A DNA stretch of 10,614 bases from an uncultured Oscillospiraceae bacterium (GTDB taxonomy: Bacteria > Bacillota > Clostridia > Oscillospirales > Oscillospiraceae), in the NCBI GenBank assembly GCA_934659415.1, contig CAKUHW010000012.1:1-10614 (forward strand). Direction: 5' to 3'. Of the stretch, positions 1 to 5,737 are shown piece by piece; position 1 is the first letter of the stretch; every line of letters starts with the position of its first letter. The position numbers and the translations under genes were made by a program. Below the pieces are notes generated by a model. It saw only the letters and a list, made by a program, of their open reading frames with translations, was not told the DNA's origin and searched no databases.

Positions 1-1382
1 GTGCCTATCAGGTGCAGATCAACGGCAAGCCCATCACGTTTTTGGATACCCCCGGCCACGAGGCGTTTACCTCCATGCGTGCCCGCGGTGCCATGGTGAC
101 GGACATCGCCATTCTGGTGGTGGCTGCCGACGACGGCATCATGCCCCAGACCATCGAGTCCATCAACCACGCCAAGGCGGCGGACATTCCGGTCATCGTG
201 GCGATCAATAAAATGGATAAGCCCACCGCCAACCCCGACCGGATCAAGCAGCAGCTTACTGAGCACGGCCTTATTCCCGAGGAATGGGGCGGCGAGACCA
301 TCGTGTGCCCCATTTCCGCAAAGACCGGCATGGGTGTGGACGCCCTGCTGGAGAACCTGGTGCTTCTGGCCGAGGTGCTGGAGCTGAAGGCCAACCCCAA
401 CCGCACCGCCCACGGCGCGGTCATCGAGGCCCGGCTGGACAAGAACCGCGGTCCCATTGCCACGCTTCTGGTGCAGAACGGCACGCTGAAGCAGGGCGAT
501 ATCATCATTGCCGGTACCGCCGTGGGCCGCGTGCGCGGCATGACGAACTACCGCGGCCAGAAGGTCATGGAGGCGGGGCCCTCCGTGCCCGTGGAGATCA
601 CCGGCATGGGCGAGGTGCCCGGCGCGGGCGACGATTTCCACGCCGTGGCGGATGAGCGCATGGCCCGCGAGCTGGTCGCCCAGCGGAAAGAAGAGCTGAA
701 GAATGCCACCACGGGCTCCGCCAAGCAGAAGGTGTCCCTGGAGGAGCTGTTCAGCCAGATCCAGGCCGGCGAGATGAAGGACCTGAACGTTATTGTCAAG
801 GCCGACGTGCAGGGCTCCGCCGAGGCGGTGAAGGCCAGCCTGGAGAAGATCTCCAACGAGGAGGTCCGTGTCCGGGTCATCCACTGTGCGGTGGGCGCCG
901 TCAACGAGTCGGATGTGATGCTGGCCGCTACCTCCAACGCCATCATTGTGGGCTTCAACGTCCGCCCGGACAAAAACGCCGCGGAGTCTGCGGCCAGGAA
1001 CAAAGTGGATATGCGGATGTACCGCGTGATCTATGACTGTATCAATGAGATCGAGGCCGCTATGAAGGGCATGCTGGCGCCCAAATTCAAAGAGGTCGCC
1101 CTGGGCGAGGCCGAGGTCCGCCAGGTCTATAAGATCTCCAATGTGGGCGTGGTGGCCGGCTGCTATGTGACGGAGGGCCGTGTGGCCCGCAACGCGCAGA
1201 TCCGCCTGGTGCGCGACGGCATCGTGATCCATGAGGGCGTGATGAACTCCCTGCAGCGCTTCAAGGATTCCGTCAAGGAGGTCGCCCGGGGCTACGAGTG
1301 CGGCATCGGCATTGAGAAGTACAGCGACATCAAAGAGGGCGATATTATCGAGGCCTTCGAGATGCAGCAGGTCCAGCCCTGA
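1..1382 (+). CDS. infB: Translation initiation factor IF-2, 3' part (5' end outside window)
   Basis: This is the C-terminal 459 residues of the GTPase that brings initiator fMet-tRNA to the 30S subunit and promotes subunit joining. The reading frame is open from base 3, the first visible codons reading AYQVQINGK, so the start lies upstream. Visible G-domain motifs, counted from the first visible residue, are G3 DTPGH (15-19, with the His used in GTP hydrolysis), G4 NKMD (69-72) and G5 SAK (105-107). G1 (P-loop) and G2 are missing only because of the window edge. A domain II beta-barrel follows (about 125-220), then domain III with [11 protein letters not shown], and a C-terminal domain ending in a typical IF-2 tail ([24 protein letters not shown], split here as [11 protein letters not shown] and [13 protein letters not shown]). 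About 440 residues after DTPGH is normal for the family. The stop is TGA 1380-1382. Upstream neighbours are expected to be nusA and ylxR-type genes, which is inference. Identification is secure. Confidence 0.98.
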   Translation, partial: AYQVQINGKPITFLDTPGHEAFTSMRARGAMVTDIAILVVAADDGIMPQTIESINHAKAADIPVIVAINKMDKPTANPDRIKQQLTEHGLIPEEWGGETIVCPISAKTGMGVDALLENLVLLAEVLELKANPNRTAHGAVIEARLDKNRGPIATLLVQNGTLKQGDIIIAGTAVGRVRGMTNYRGQKVMEAGPSVPVEITGMGEVPGAGDDFHAVADERMARELVAQRKEELKNATTGSAKQKVSLEELFSQIQAGEMKDLNVIVKADVQGSAEAVKASLEKISNEEVRVRVIHCAVGAVNESDVMLAATSNAIIVGFNVRPDKNAAESAARNKVDMRMYRVIYDCINEIEAAMKGMLAPKFKEVALGEAEVRQVYKISNVGVVAGCYVTEGRVARNAQIRLVRDGIVIHEGVMNSLQRFKDSVKEVARGYECGIGIEKYSDIKEGDIIEAFEMQQVQP

Positions 1383-1402
1383 ACCCATTATCATTGTATC
1401 TG

Positions 1403-1440
1403 AGCCGGCAGGGCGGGCGTGTACGCCCGCCCTGCCGGCT
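1403..1440. repeat. Perfect 18-bp inverted repeat (large hairpin) between infB and rbfA
   Basis: The arms are agccggcagggcgggcgt (1403-1420) and its exact reverse complement (1423-1440), separated by the two bases gt. The RNA would fold into an almost uninterrupted GC-rich stem with a tiny loop, starting 20 bases after the infB stop. No U-run follows (gcgctttgcc), so it is not a canonical intrinsic terminator. Possible roles are a transcription attenuator, an mRNA-processing or 3'-protecting stem separating infB from rbfA, or a copy of a dispersed palindromic repeat. The palindrome is seen directly. Its role is unknown. Confidence 0.85.
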
Positions 1441-1449
1441 GCGCTTTGC

Positions 1450-1482
1450 CCCGCCCTCCGGCGGGATCGCCGCGGGCCCGCG
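1450..1482. repeat. Two small GC-rich hairpins upstream of rbfA
   Basis: Stem cccgcc (1450-1455) pairs with ggcggg (1460-1465) across a ctcc loop. Four bases later comes the 12-base palindrome cgcgggcccgcg (1471-1482). Together with the larger inverted repeat just upstream they make the infB-rbfA spacer a run of potential stems ending 8 bases before the rbfA Shine-Dalgarno sequence. In DNA this GC-rich, chance stems are common, so function is uncertain. Confidence 0.4.
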
Positions 1483-1504
1483 GGCCTGGGAAGGAGAGAA
1501 TACT

Positions 1505-1891
1505 ATGGCGAGCAATCGTATCGGTCGGATCAACGAAGAGATTCAAAGGGAGCTGTCCGGACTTATCCCGCGGGTGAAGGATCCCCGGGTCACGGGACTG
1601 ATCTCCATCACCGCGGTGGACACCACCAATGACCTGCGCTGGTGCAAGGTCTATGTATCCATGCTGGACAAGTCCTCCGCGGCCGGTGTGGTCAGGGGGC
1701 TGAAGTCGGCCGCGGGCTGGCTCCGCCGGGAACTGGGCCATGCGCTGGACCTGCGCTACACGCCGGAGCTTATTTTTGTGGAGGACGATTCCATTGACCA
1801 TGGCGCCCATATTCTGGAGCTGCTGCGGGACCCTGCCGTGGTAAAGCCGGCCAATCCGGCCAATGAGCACATCGTTCTTGACGAGGAGTGA
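1505..1891 (+). CDS. rbfA: Ribosome-binding factor A
   Basis: RbfA is a small KH-fold protein that binds the 30S subunit late in assembly, helps 16S rRNA 5'-end maturation and supports growth in the cold. The 128-residue product is the usual length. Recognisable family segments are NRIGRINEEIQRELS at the N-terminus, KDPRV (25-29), the AAG helix kink (69-71) and the block TPELIFVEDDSIDHG (86-100). The start is ATG 1505, set by AAGGAG at 1491-1496 with 8 bases of spacing. An in-frame TTG at 1394 would force translation through the large inverted repeat, give a non-family N-terminus, and lacks a good ribosome site. The gene follows infB, as in most Firmicutes, but after an unusually long 122-base gap. 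It ends 5 bases before the next gene. Its last codons hold the ribosome site of the phosphoesterase, which suggests translational coupling. Confidence 0.96.
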   Translation: MASNRIGRINEEIQRELSGLIPRVKDPRVTGLISITAVDTTNDLRWCKVYVSMLDKSSAAGVVRGLKSAAGWLRRELGHALDLRYTPELIFVEDDSIDHGAHILELLRDPAVVKPANPANEHIVLDEE

Positions 1892-1896
1892 GCGCC

Positions 1897-2856
1897 ATGA
1901 CGTACCTGGAGGCCGCGGAGTTTCTCCGCTCCCATGACGACTATCTGATTCTTACCCACAAGCGCCCGGATGGAGACGCCGTCGGCTGCTCTGTGGCGCT
2001 GGCGGAGATTCTCCGCGGCATCGGCAAAACGGCGTGGCTGCTGCCCAGCCTGGACGCCACGGCCCTGTTCACGGATTATCTGGCCGGCCAGACAGCCCCT
2101 GAGGGCTACATCCCGGCCACGGCGGTCAGCGTCGATCTGGCCAGCCTGGGCCTTCTGCCGGCCAACGGAGAGCCCTGGCGCGACCAGGTCCAGCTCTGCA
2201 TCGATCATCATCCGTCCAATACGCTCTATGCGGCGCATACCTGCCTGGAGGCGGATAAGGCGGCCTGCGGGGAGATCCTCTGGAAGATCGCGGCGGAGCT
2301 GGGAGTGATGAATAAGACCATTGCCAATATGCTCTATGTGGCAGTGTCCACGGATACGGGCTGCTTTGTCTACTCCAACGTCACGCCGCACACCCACCGG
2401 GTGGCCGCGGCGCTGATGGAGGCGGGGGCGGACTTCCGGTATCTGAACAAAAAGCACTTCCGCACCAAGAGCCTGCCCCGGGTGAGGCTGGAGCAGCTGA
2501 TTCTGGAGGAAATGCATCTCTACAGGGACGGCACGGTGGCGGTGGCGCCGATCTCTCTGCGCATGATGGCGCAGGCCGGGGCGACAAGTGACGATGCGGA
2601 GGATATCGCGGCGCTTCTGGGCCAGATCGAGGGCGTGCGCCACTCCATTACCATCCGGGAGCTGAAGCCGGGAGAGTGCAAGATCTCTCTGCGCACGGTT
2701 CCGGAGCTGCTGAACGCCTCCCGCGTGTGCGCCAGACTGGGGGGCGGCGGCCATGCGGCGGCCTCCGGCTGCACGGTGTGCGGCAGTATGGAGCAGGCGG
2801 AACAGGCCATTCTGGCCGCAGTGGACGCGGAGCTCGGCGAGGTGCGTCATGGCTGA
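1897..2856 (+). CDS. nrnA: DHH/DHHA1 phosphoesterase, NrnA-like (nanoRNase / pAp phosphatase)
   Basis: This belongs to the DHH superfamily, whose NrnA members degrade 2-5-mer RNA to mononucleotides and dephosphorylate 3'-phosphoadenosine 5'-phosphate in the cytoplasm. In the 319-residue protein the metal-binding motifs are in order: HKRPDGDA (21-28), VDLASLG with an Asp (about 79-85), DHHPS (103-107) and STDTG (151-155). The C-terminal DHHA1 domain carries the glycine-rich substrate loop GGGGHAAASG (282-291). Length and domain order match NrnA. Some relatives prefer pAp or cyclic-di-nucleotide breakdown products (pGpG, pApA), so exact substrate preference is inferred. The ATG at 1897 is chosen because GAGGAG (1883-1888) lies 8 bases upstream. 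The in-frame GTG at 1888 overlaps the rbfA stop but has no ribosome site. The 3' end overlaps truB by 8 bases. Its place between rbfA and truB is the common Firmicute arrangement. Confidence 0.92.
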   Translation: MTYLEAAEFLRSHDDYLILTHKRPDGDAVGCSVALAEILRGIGKTAWLLPSLDATALFTDYLAGQTAPEGYIPATAVSVDLASLGLLPANGEPWRDQVQLCIDHHPSNTLYAAHTCLEADKAACGEILWKIAAELGVMNKTIANMLYVAVSTDTGCFVYSNVTPHTHRVAAALMEAGADFRYLNKKHFRTKSLPRVRLEQLILEEMHLYRDGTVAVAPISLRMMAQAGATSDDAEDIAALLGQIEGVRHSITIRELKPGECKISLRTVPELLNASRVCARLGGGGHAAASGCTVCGSMEQAEQAILAAVDAELGEVRHG

Positions 2857-3712
2857 CGGCGTGCTGGTCATCGATAAAGCGTCCGGCTGGACCAGCATGG
2901 ATGTGTGCGCCAAGCTGCGGGGCATATTTCAGGAAAAGCGGGTCGGTCACGGCGGAACGCTGGACCCCATGGCCACCGGTGTGCTGCCGGTGTTTCTGGG
3001 CCGGGCTACCCGGGCGGTGGAGTTTGCCGCGGGGGGGCAGAAGGAGTATCTGGCCGTTCTGCGCCTGGGCCTTGTGACAGATACCCAGGACATTACGGGT
3101 ACGGTTTTGCGCTCCGCCCCGGTGACGGCAGACAGAGCGGCGCTGGAGGCAGCCCTGGCCGCCTTCCGCGGCGACATTTTGCAGGTGCCGCCTATGTATT
3201 CCGCGGTCAAGGTGAACGGAAAGCGCCTGTACGATCTGGCCCGCAAGGGCAAAGAGGTGGAGAGAAAACCCAGGCCGGTGACAGTCTGGAGCCTCACGGT
3301 GGAGCGGCAGCTGAGCGAGACAGACTATGAGCTGCGCATCGTGTGCTCCAAGGGGACCTATGTGCGGACCCTGTGCCATGACCTCGGCGGTGCACTGGGC
3401 TGCGGCGGCGTCATGACCGCGCTGCGGCGCGTGGAAGCCGGCGGGTTTCGGCTGGAGCAGGCTGTGACGCTGGAGCAGGTGCAGAACGCACCGGACCGCA
3501 CGGCCCTTCTTTTTCCGGTGGACGTCTGCTTTGCCCACCTGCCGCGGCTGGAGCTCACCCGGGCGCAGAGCAAATGTGTGCGCAACGGGGCTGCGTTTAC
3601 ATGGCCCGGCAGCGGTGAGGTCCGCGCCTACAGCCCGGAGGGGGAGTTTCTGGCGGTGTGCCGGGGTGAGGCGGGAAAGCTGACCGTAGTGAAGAGCTTT
3701 TTCGGCGTTTGA
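2849..3712 (+). CDS. truB: tRNA pseudouridine(55) synthase
   Basis: TruB converts U55 in the T-loop of most elongator tRNAs to pseudouridine. The 287-residue protein starts with the family's typical DGVLVIDKASGWTS. It carries the catalytic-loop motif GHGGTLDPMATGVLPV (33-48) with Asp39 as the expected nucleophile. Further conserved blocks are VPPMYSAVKVNGKRLYDLARKG (113-134; key residues YSA and the KVNGKRLY run) and KGTYVRTLCHDLG (168-180). A short C-terminal region (about 230-287) corresponds to a PUA-like RNA-binding tail. The start is ATG 2849, inside the end of the phosphoesterase gene, with GAGGT (2839-2843) 5 bases upstream. An upstream in-frame extension would have no family similarity. 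The 8-base overlap implies coupled translation. The ribF start follows 14 bases after the stop. Identification is secure. Confidence 0.97.
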   Translation: MADGVLVIDKASGWTSMDVCAKLRGIFQEKRVGHGGTLDPMATGVLPVFLGRATRAVEFAAGGQKEYLAVLRLGLVTDTQDITGTVLRSAPVTADRAALEAALAAFRGDILQVPPMYSAVKVNGKRLYDLARKGKEVERKPRPVTVWSLTVERQLSETDYELRIVCSKGTYVRTLCHDLGGALGCGGVMTALRRVEAGGFRLEQAVTLEQVQNAPDRTALLFPVDVCFAHLPRLELTRAQSKCVRNGAAFTWPGSGEVRAYSPEGEFLAVCRGEAGKLTVVKSFFGV

Positions 3713-3713
3713 C

Positions 3714-3719
3714 AGGAGG
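3714..3719 (+). promoter_or_regulatory. Shine-Dalgarno site fixing a TTG start for ribF
   Basis: AGGAGG begins 1 base after the truB stop codon and lies 7 bases upstream of TTG 3727. No ATG or GTG sits at a suitable distance, so this site decides the start. The TTG at 3709 is upstream of the site and overlaps the truB stop, so it is not favoured. Confidence 0.8.
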
Positions 3720-3726
3720 CGGTATC

Positions 3727-4689
3727 TTGAGAGAACAGGGACGGGTCATTGCGCTGGGCTTTTTTGACGGCGTTCACCTGGGACACGGCGCGCTGCTGCG
3801 CCGTGTGAGCGAGCTCGCCTGCGCAAAGGACGCAGTGCCGGCGGCGCTCACCTTCAGCAGGCTGATCACAAAATCCTCCCGCAGCGGCGTCCCCGTACCG
3901 CTGCTGACAACGCCGGAGGATCGGGTCTGGCTGATGGAAAAGCTCTACGGGATCCGGGAGGTGGAGGTGCTCTCTTTCGACCGGACGCTGATGGAGCTTC
4001 CCTGGGACCGGTTCATTACAGAGATACTGCGTGACCGTTTTCACGCCGTCCATGTGGTGGCTGGGCACGACTACCGCTTTGGCTACCGGGGAGAGGGAGA
4101 CACGCAAAAGCTGGCGGAGCGCTGTGCGCAGCTTGGCATAGGCTGTGATGTGATCGACCGGGTGGAGCTGGAGGGAATCACGGTCTCCTCCACCTATATC
4201 CGCAGCCTGATCGAGGCGGGGGATATGGACCGGGCCCGGGCGTTTCTCGGGCATCCCCATATCCTGTCCGGCAGGGTGGTCCACGGAAACGCCGTGGGAC
4301 GGACCATCGGTGTGCCCACGGCCAATCTTCTGGTGCCGCAGGAGATCATCACACCGGCCTTCGGCGTGTACGCCGCCCTGGCGGTGACGGAAGACGGGAC
4401 CTTCCCCGCAGTGACCAATGTGGGCGTCCGGCCCACGGTCCACGATGGCCGCGGCGTTACGGTGGAGCCCTGGCTGCTGGGCTACCGCGGCGACCTGTAC
4501 GGAAAGACCATACGGGTGGAATTTTACCGCAGGCTGCGGGGAGAGCGGCAATTTGCCTCCCTGGAGCAGCTGCGGGCGGAGATACTGCGCAATGCCGACC
4601 AGACGCGCGCCTTTTTTCATACCCGCACGGATCGATGTTCGGCCGGAGAGGCCCACCCTCCGGCTGAGACAGACCGCCGAAAAGCTTAA
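3727..4689 (+). CDS. ribF: Bifunctional riboflavin kinase / FAD synthetase
   Basis: RibF phosphorylates riboflavin to FMN and then adenylylates FMN to FAD, supplying the flavins used by Bcd and the ETF encoded downstream. In the 320-residue protein the N-terminal nucleotidyltransferase domain shows GFFDGVHLGH (11-20), the AGHDYRFG segment (112-119) and SSTYIR (154-159). The C-terminal kinase domain shows GRVVHGNAVGRTIGVPTANL (182-201) with PTAN at 197-200, TNVGVRPT (230-237) and a VEPWLLGY segment (246-253) whose Glu247 aligns with the catalytic Glu of the usual E-T/V-H motif. The His of that motif appears replaced by Trp or Pro. Residues 298-320 form a polar tail beyond the kinase fold. Initiation is at TTG 3727. 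No FMN riboswitch fits in the 14-base gap after truB, so the gene depends on operon transcription. Identification is secure. Confidence 0.96.
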   Translation: MREQGRVIALGFFDGVHLGHGALLRRVSELACAKDAVPAALTFSRLITKSSRSGVPVPLLTTPEDRVWLMEKLYGIREVEVLSFDRTLMELPWDRFITEILRDRFHAVHVVAGHDYRFGYRGEGDTQKLAERCAQLGIGCDVIDRVELEGITVSSTYIRSLIEAGDMDRARAFLGHPHILSGRVVHGNAVGRTIGVPTANLLVPQEIITPAFGVYAALAVTEDGTFPAVTNVGVRPTVHDGRGVTVEPWLLGYRGDLYGKTIRVEFYRRLRGERQFASLEQLRAEILRNADQTRAFFHTRTDRCSAGEAHPPAETDRRKA

Positions 4690-4731
4690 GAACGCTTTTG
4701 ACGGCAATAGAAATCCCGGGAGGGAATGCCT

Positions 4732-5442
4732 ATGTTGGGGACCATGATCAATGCCGGCCTGCTTCTGTCGGGAAGCGTTGTGGGCCTGCTGTTCAAAAAT
4801 CTGATCAATGAGCGGCTTATGGCGATGCTCAACTCCGTCCTTGGCCTGTGCGTGCTGGGAATCGGCATCAAGGGCATGGTGGGGACGGAGAATATGCTGT
4901 GCGTGATCGTGTGCATGGTGGTGGGCGCTGTGCTTGGCCATGCCCTGCGCCTGGAGGAGCGGCTGGAGCGGAGCGGCGAGCGGCTTCACCGCAGACTGGA
5001 GGCAGGAGGAAAGGAGGGCGGGCGGTTTACGGAGGCCTTTGTCAACTCCACGCTGCTGTTCTGCGTGGGAGCCATGGCGATCACGGGGGCGCTGGAGGCC
5101 GGAATGAACCACAACTACAGCATTCTGATCTCCAAGGGAGTGCTTGACGGCGTGACTGCCATCTCCTTTGCGGCGACCATGGGGATCGGCGTCTGCTTTG
5201 CGGTGTTCCCCCTGGTCGTCTATCAGGGGGCGATCACCTTGCTGGCCGCCTGGGTGGGGCCGCTGCTGCCGCAGGCGGTGATCACCGAGATGAGCGCGGT
5301 GGGAGGTACGCTCATCATGGCGCTGGGGATCAATACACTGGGCCTGGGCAAGAAGCGGATCCGGGTGGGAGATATGCTGCCGGCAATATTTTTGCCCATT
5401 GCGTACATCCCCCTTGCCAACTGGCTCGGCGGTCTGTTCTGA
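4732..5442 (+). CDS. DUF554 family integral membrane protein (YdfK/YqgA type), function unknown
   Basis: The 236-residue protein is very hydrophobic, with roughly seven membrane segments (about 5-22, 30-50, 54-71, 104-122, 138-160, 163-182 and 212-235). A basic and acidic loop at 72-100 (LRLEERLERSGERLHRRLE) is probably cytosolic. Hallmarks of the DUF554 family are the opening MLGTMINAG, the block STLLFCVGAMAITGALEAG (106-124) and the closing ALGINTLGLGKKRIRVGDMLPA region (197-218; key residues the KKRIRVGD run). Family members look like transporters or channels, but I know of no firm substrate. ATG 4732 is preferred because GGGAGGG (4718-4724) lies 7 bases upstream and because relatives begin M-(L/M)-G-T. 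ATG 4726 would leave only 1 base. It follows ribF by 42 bases and is probably the last gene of the operon. Family assignment is firm. Function is unknown. Confidence 0.92.
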   Translation: MLGTMINAGLLLSGSVVGLLFKNLINERLMAMLNSVLGLCVLGIGIKGMVGTENMLCVIVCMVVGAVLGHALRLEERLERSGERLHRRLEAGGKEGGRFTEAFVNSTLLFCVGAMAITGALEAGMNHNYSILISKGVLDGVTAISFAATMGIGVCFAVFPLVVYQGAITLLAAWVGPLLPQAVITEMSAVGGTLIMALGINTLGLGKKRIRVGDMLPAIFLPIAYIPLANWLGGLF

Positions 5443-5465
5443 GCGCATGTTCCGGTATTCCCGCC

Positions 5466-5496
5466 CCCCCTGCGGCCCGTTATAGGCCGCAGGGGG
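5466..5496 (+). terminator. GC-rich hairpin after the DUF554 gene, possible terminator
   Basis: A perfect 12-bp stem, ccccctgcggcc (5466-5477) against ggccgcaggggg (5485-5496), has a 7-base loop, cgttata. It starts 24 bases after the stop codon of the last gene in the upstream operon and lies upstream of the butyrate promoter, which is where a terminator is expected. The downstream bases (tgtgctgtaagg) lack a U-run, so termination would be weak, or would need a factor such as Rho, or the stem may mainly protect the mRNA end. Confidence 0.55.
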
Positions 5497-5516
5497 TGTG
5501 CTGTAAGGAAACGGCG

Positions 5517-5579
5517 GTTTTGTATATAGTTACAACTTTAACAAGAAAAAAGTTTCGAAAAATTTACACAAAAAAGTAC
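5517..5579 (+). promoter_or_regulatory. AT-rich region upstream of the butyrate promoter (UP-like)
   Basis: This stretch is strikingly rich in A and T, with A-runs at 5545-5552, 5559-5563 and 5570-5575, inside otherwise GC-rich DNA. It ends directly at the -35 element of the crt promoter. Such A-tracts act as UP elements for the RNA polymerase alpha subunit in many strong promoters. That role here is inferred. It also contains the candidate Rex site. Confidence 0.5.
5527..5544. promoter_or_regulatory. Candidate Rex (NADH/NAD+ sensor) operator
   Basis: TAGTTACAACTTTAACAA matches the established clostridial Rex consensus TTGTTAANNNNTTAACAA at 12 of 14 defined positions. The right half-site is perfect. 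The left half differs at positions 2 and 7. It lies 35 bases upstream of the -35 hexamer. Rex is known to control butyryl-CoA synthesis genes in several clostridia, which makes this location meaningful. No rex gene is in the window, so binding is inferred. Confidence 0.5.
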
Positions 5580-5608
5580 TTGCGCAGCGGGCAAAACAGC
5601 GGTATAAT
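5580..5608 (+). promoter_or_regulatory. Sigma-A-like promoter of the crt-hbd-bcd-etfBA operon
   Basis: A perfect -10 TATAAT (5603-5608) sits 17 bases downstream of TTGCGC (5580-5585), a -35 with the key TTG but only 3 of 6 consensus matches. The AT-rich segment immediately upstream probably compensates. Transcription would start near 5615, leaving a leader of about 123 bases before crt. Position, the ideal spacer and the perfect -10 make this the most convincing promoter in the window. Confidence 0.8.
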
Positions 5609-5614
5609 GGCGAC

Positions 5615-5737
5615 AGCCGCCACCGGGGAGGTGCGGCATTTCTCTTGAGTCGTATTGTTAAAAAAACAACGAAGTTTTGAGAAAAGCAGGCAGTTCCGCA
5701 CAGCGCTGCTGTGCGAGTAGTAAAAGGAGGGACATCC
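5615..5737 (+). promoter_or_regulatory. Structured 5' leader of the butyrate operon
   Basis: The predicted leader can form three stems. Near the 5' end, gccgc-c-acc (5616-5624, one bulged C) pairs with ggtgcggc (5630-5637). In the middle, tttctc (5639-5644) can pair with gagaaa (5679-5684), enclosing a weak tcg/ttgtt to aacaa/cga stem (5650-5672). Just before the ribosome site, cgcacagc (5697-5704) pairs with gctgtgcg (5708-5715) across a gct loop. The crt Shine-Dalgarno AAAGGAGG (5723-5730) stays free. I do not recognise a known riboswitch class. The stems may stabilise the mRNA. Function is inferred. Confidence 0.45.

Noticed and set aside
1394..1504. N-terminal extension of rbfA from TTG 1394
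   Set aside because: It would translate the large inverted repeat, lacks a ribosome site and is absent from the RbfA family. ATG 1505 has a good one.
1383..1504. tRNA or small RNA gene in the infB-rbfA spacer
   Set aside because: No cloverleaf elements such as GGTTCAANNC are present and there is no convincing promoter. Only hairpins are seen.
3700..3726. FMN riboswitch in front of ribF
   Set aside because: Only 14 bases separate truB from ribF, far too few for that element, and no conserved pieces are seen in the end of truB.
3628..5448. Long open frame on the minus strand across ribF and the DUF554 gene
   Set aside because: It is antisense to two clearly recognised genes, has a low-complexity His/Gln/Arg-rich product and no plausible ribosome site. 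GC-rich codon bias leaves such frames open by chance.
5616..5637. First leader stem as an intrinsic terminator or attenuator
   Set aside because: The stem has a bulge and is followed by catttctcttgag, without a usable U-run. It is better read as a 5' structural stem.
5711..5737. GTG 5711 as crt start
   Set aside because: The strong AAAGGAGG lies downstream of it and fits ATG 5738. Crotonases begin near the MSYVNYE position.
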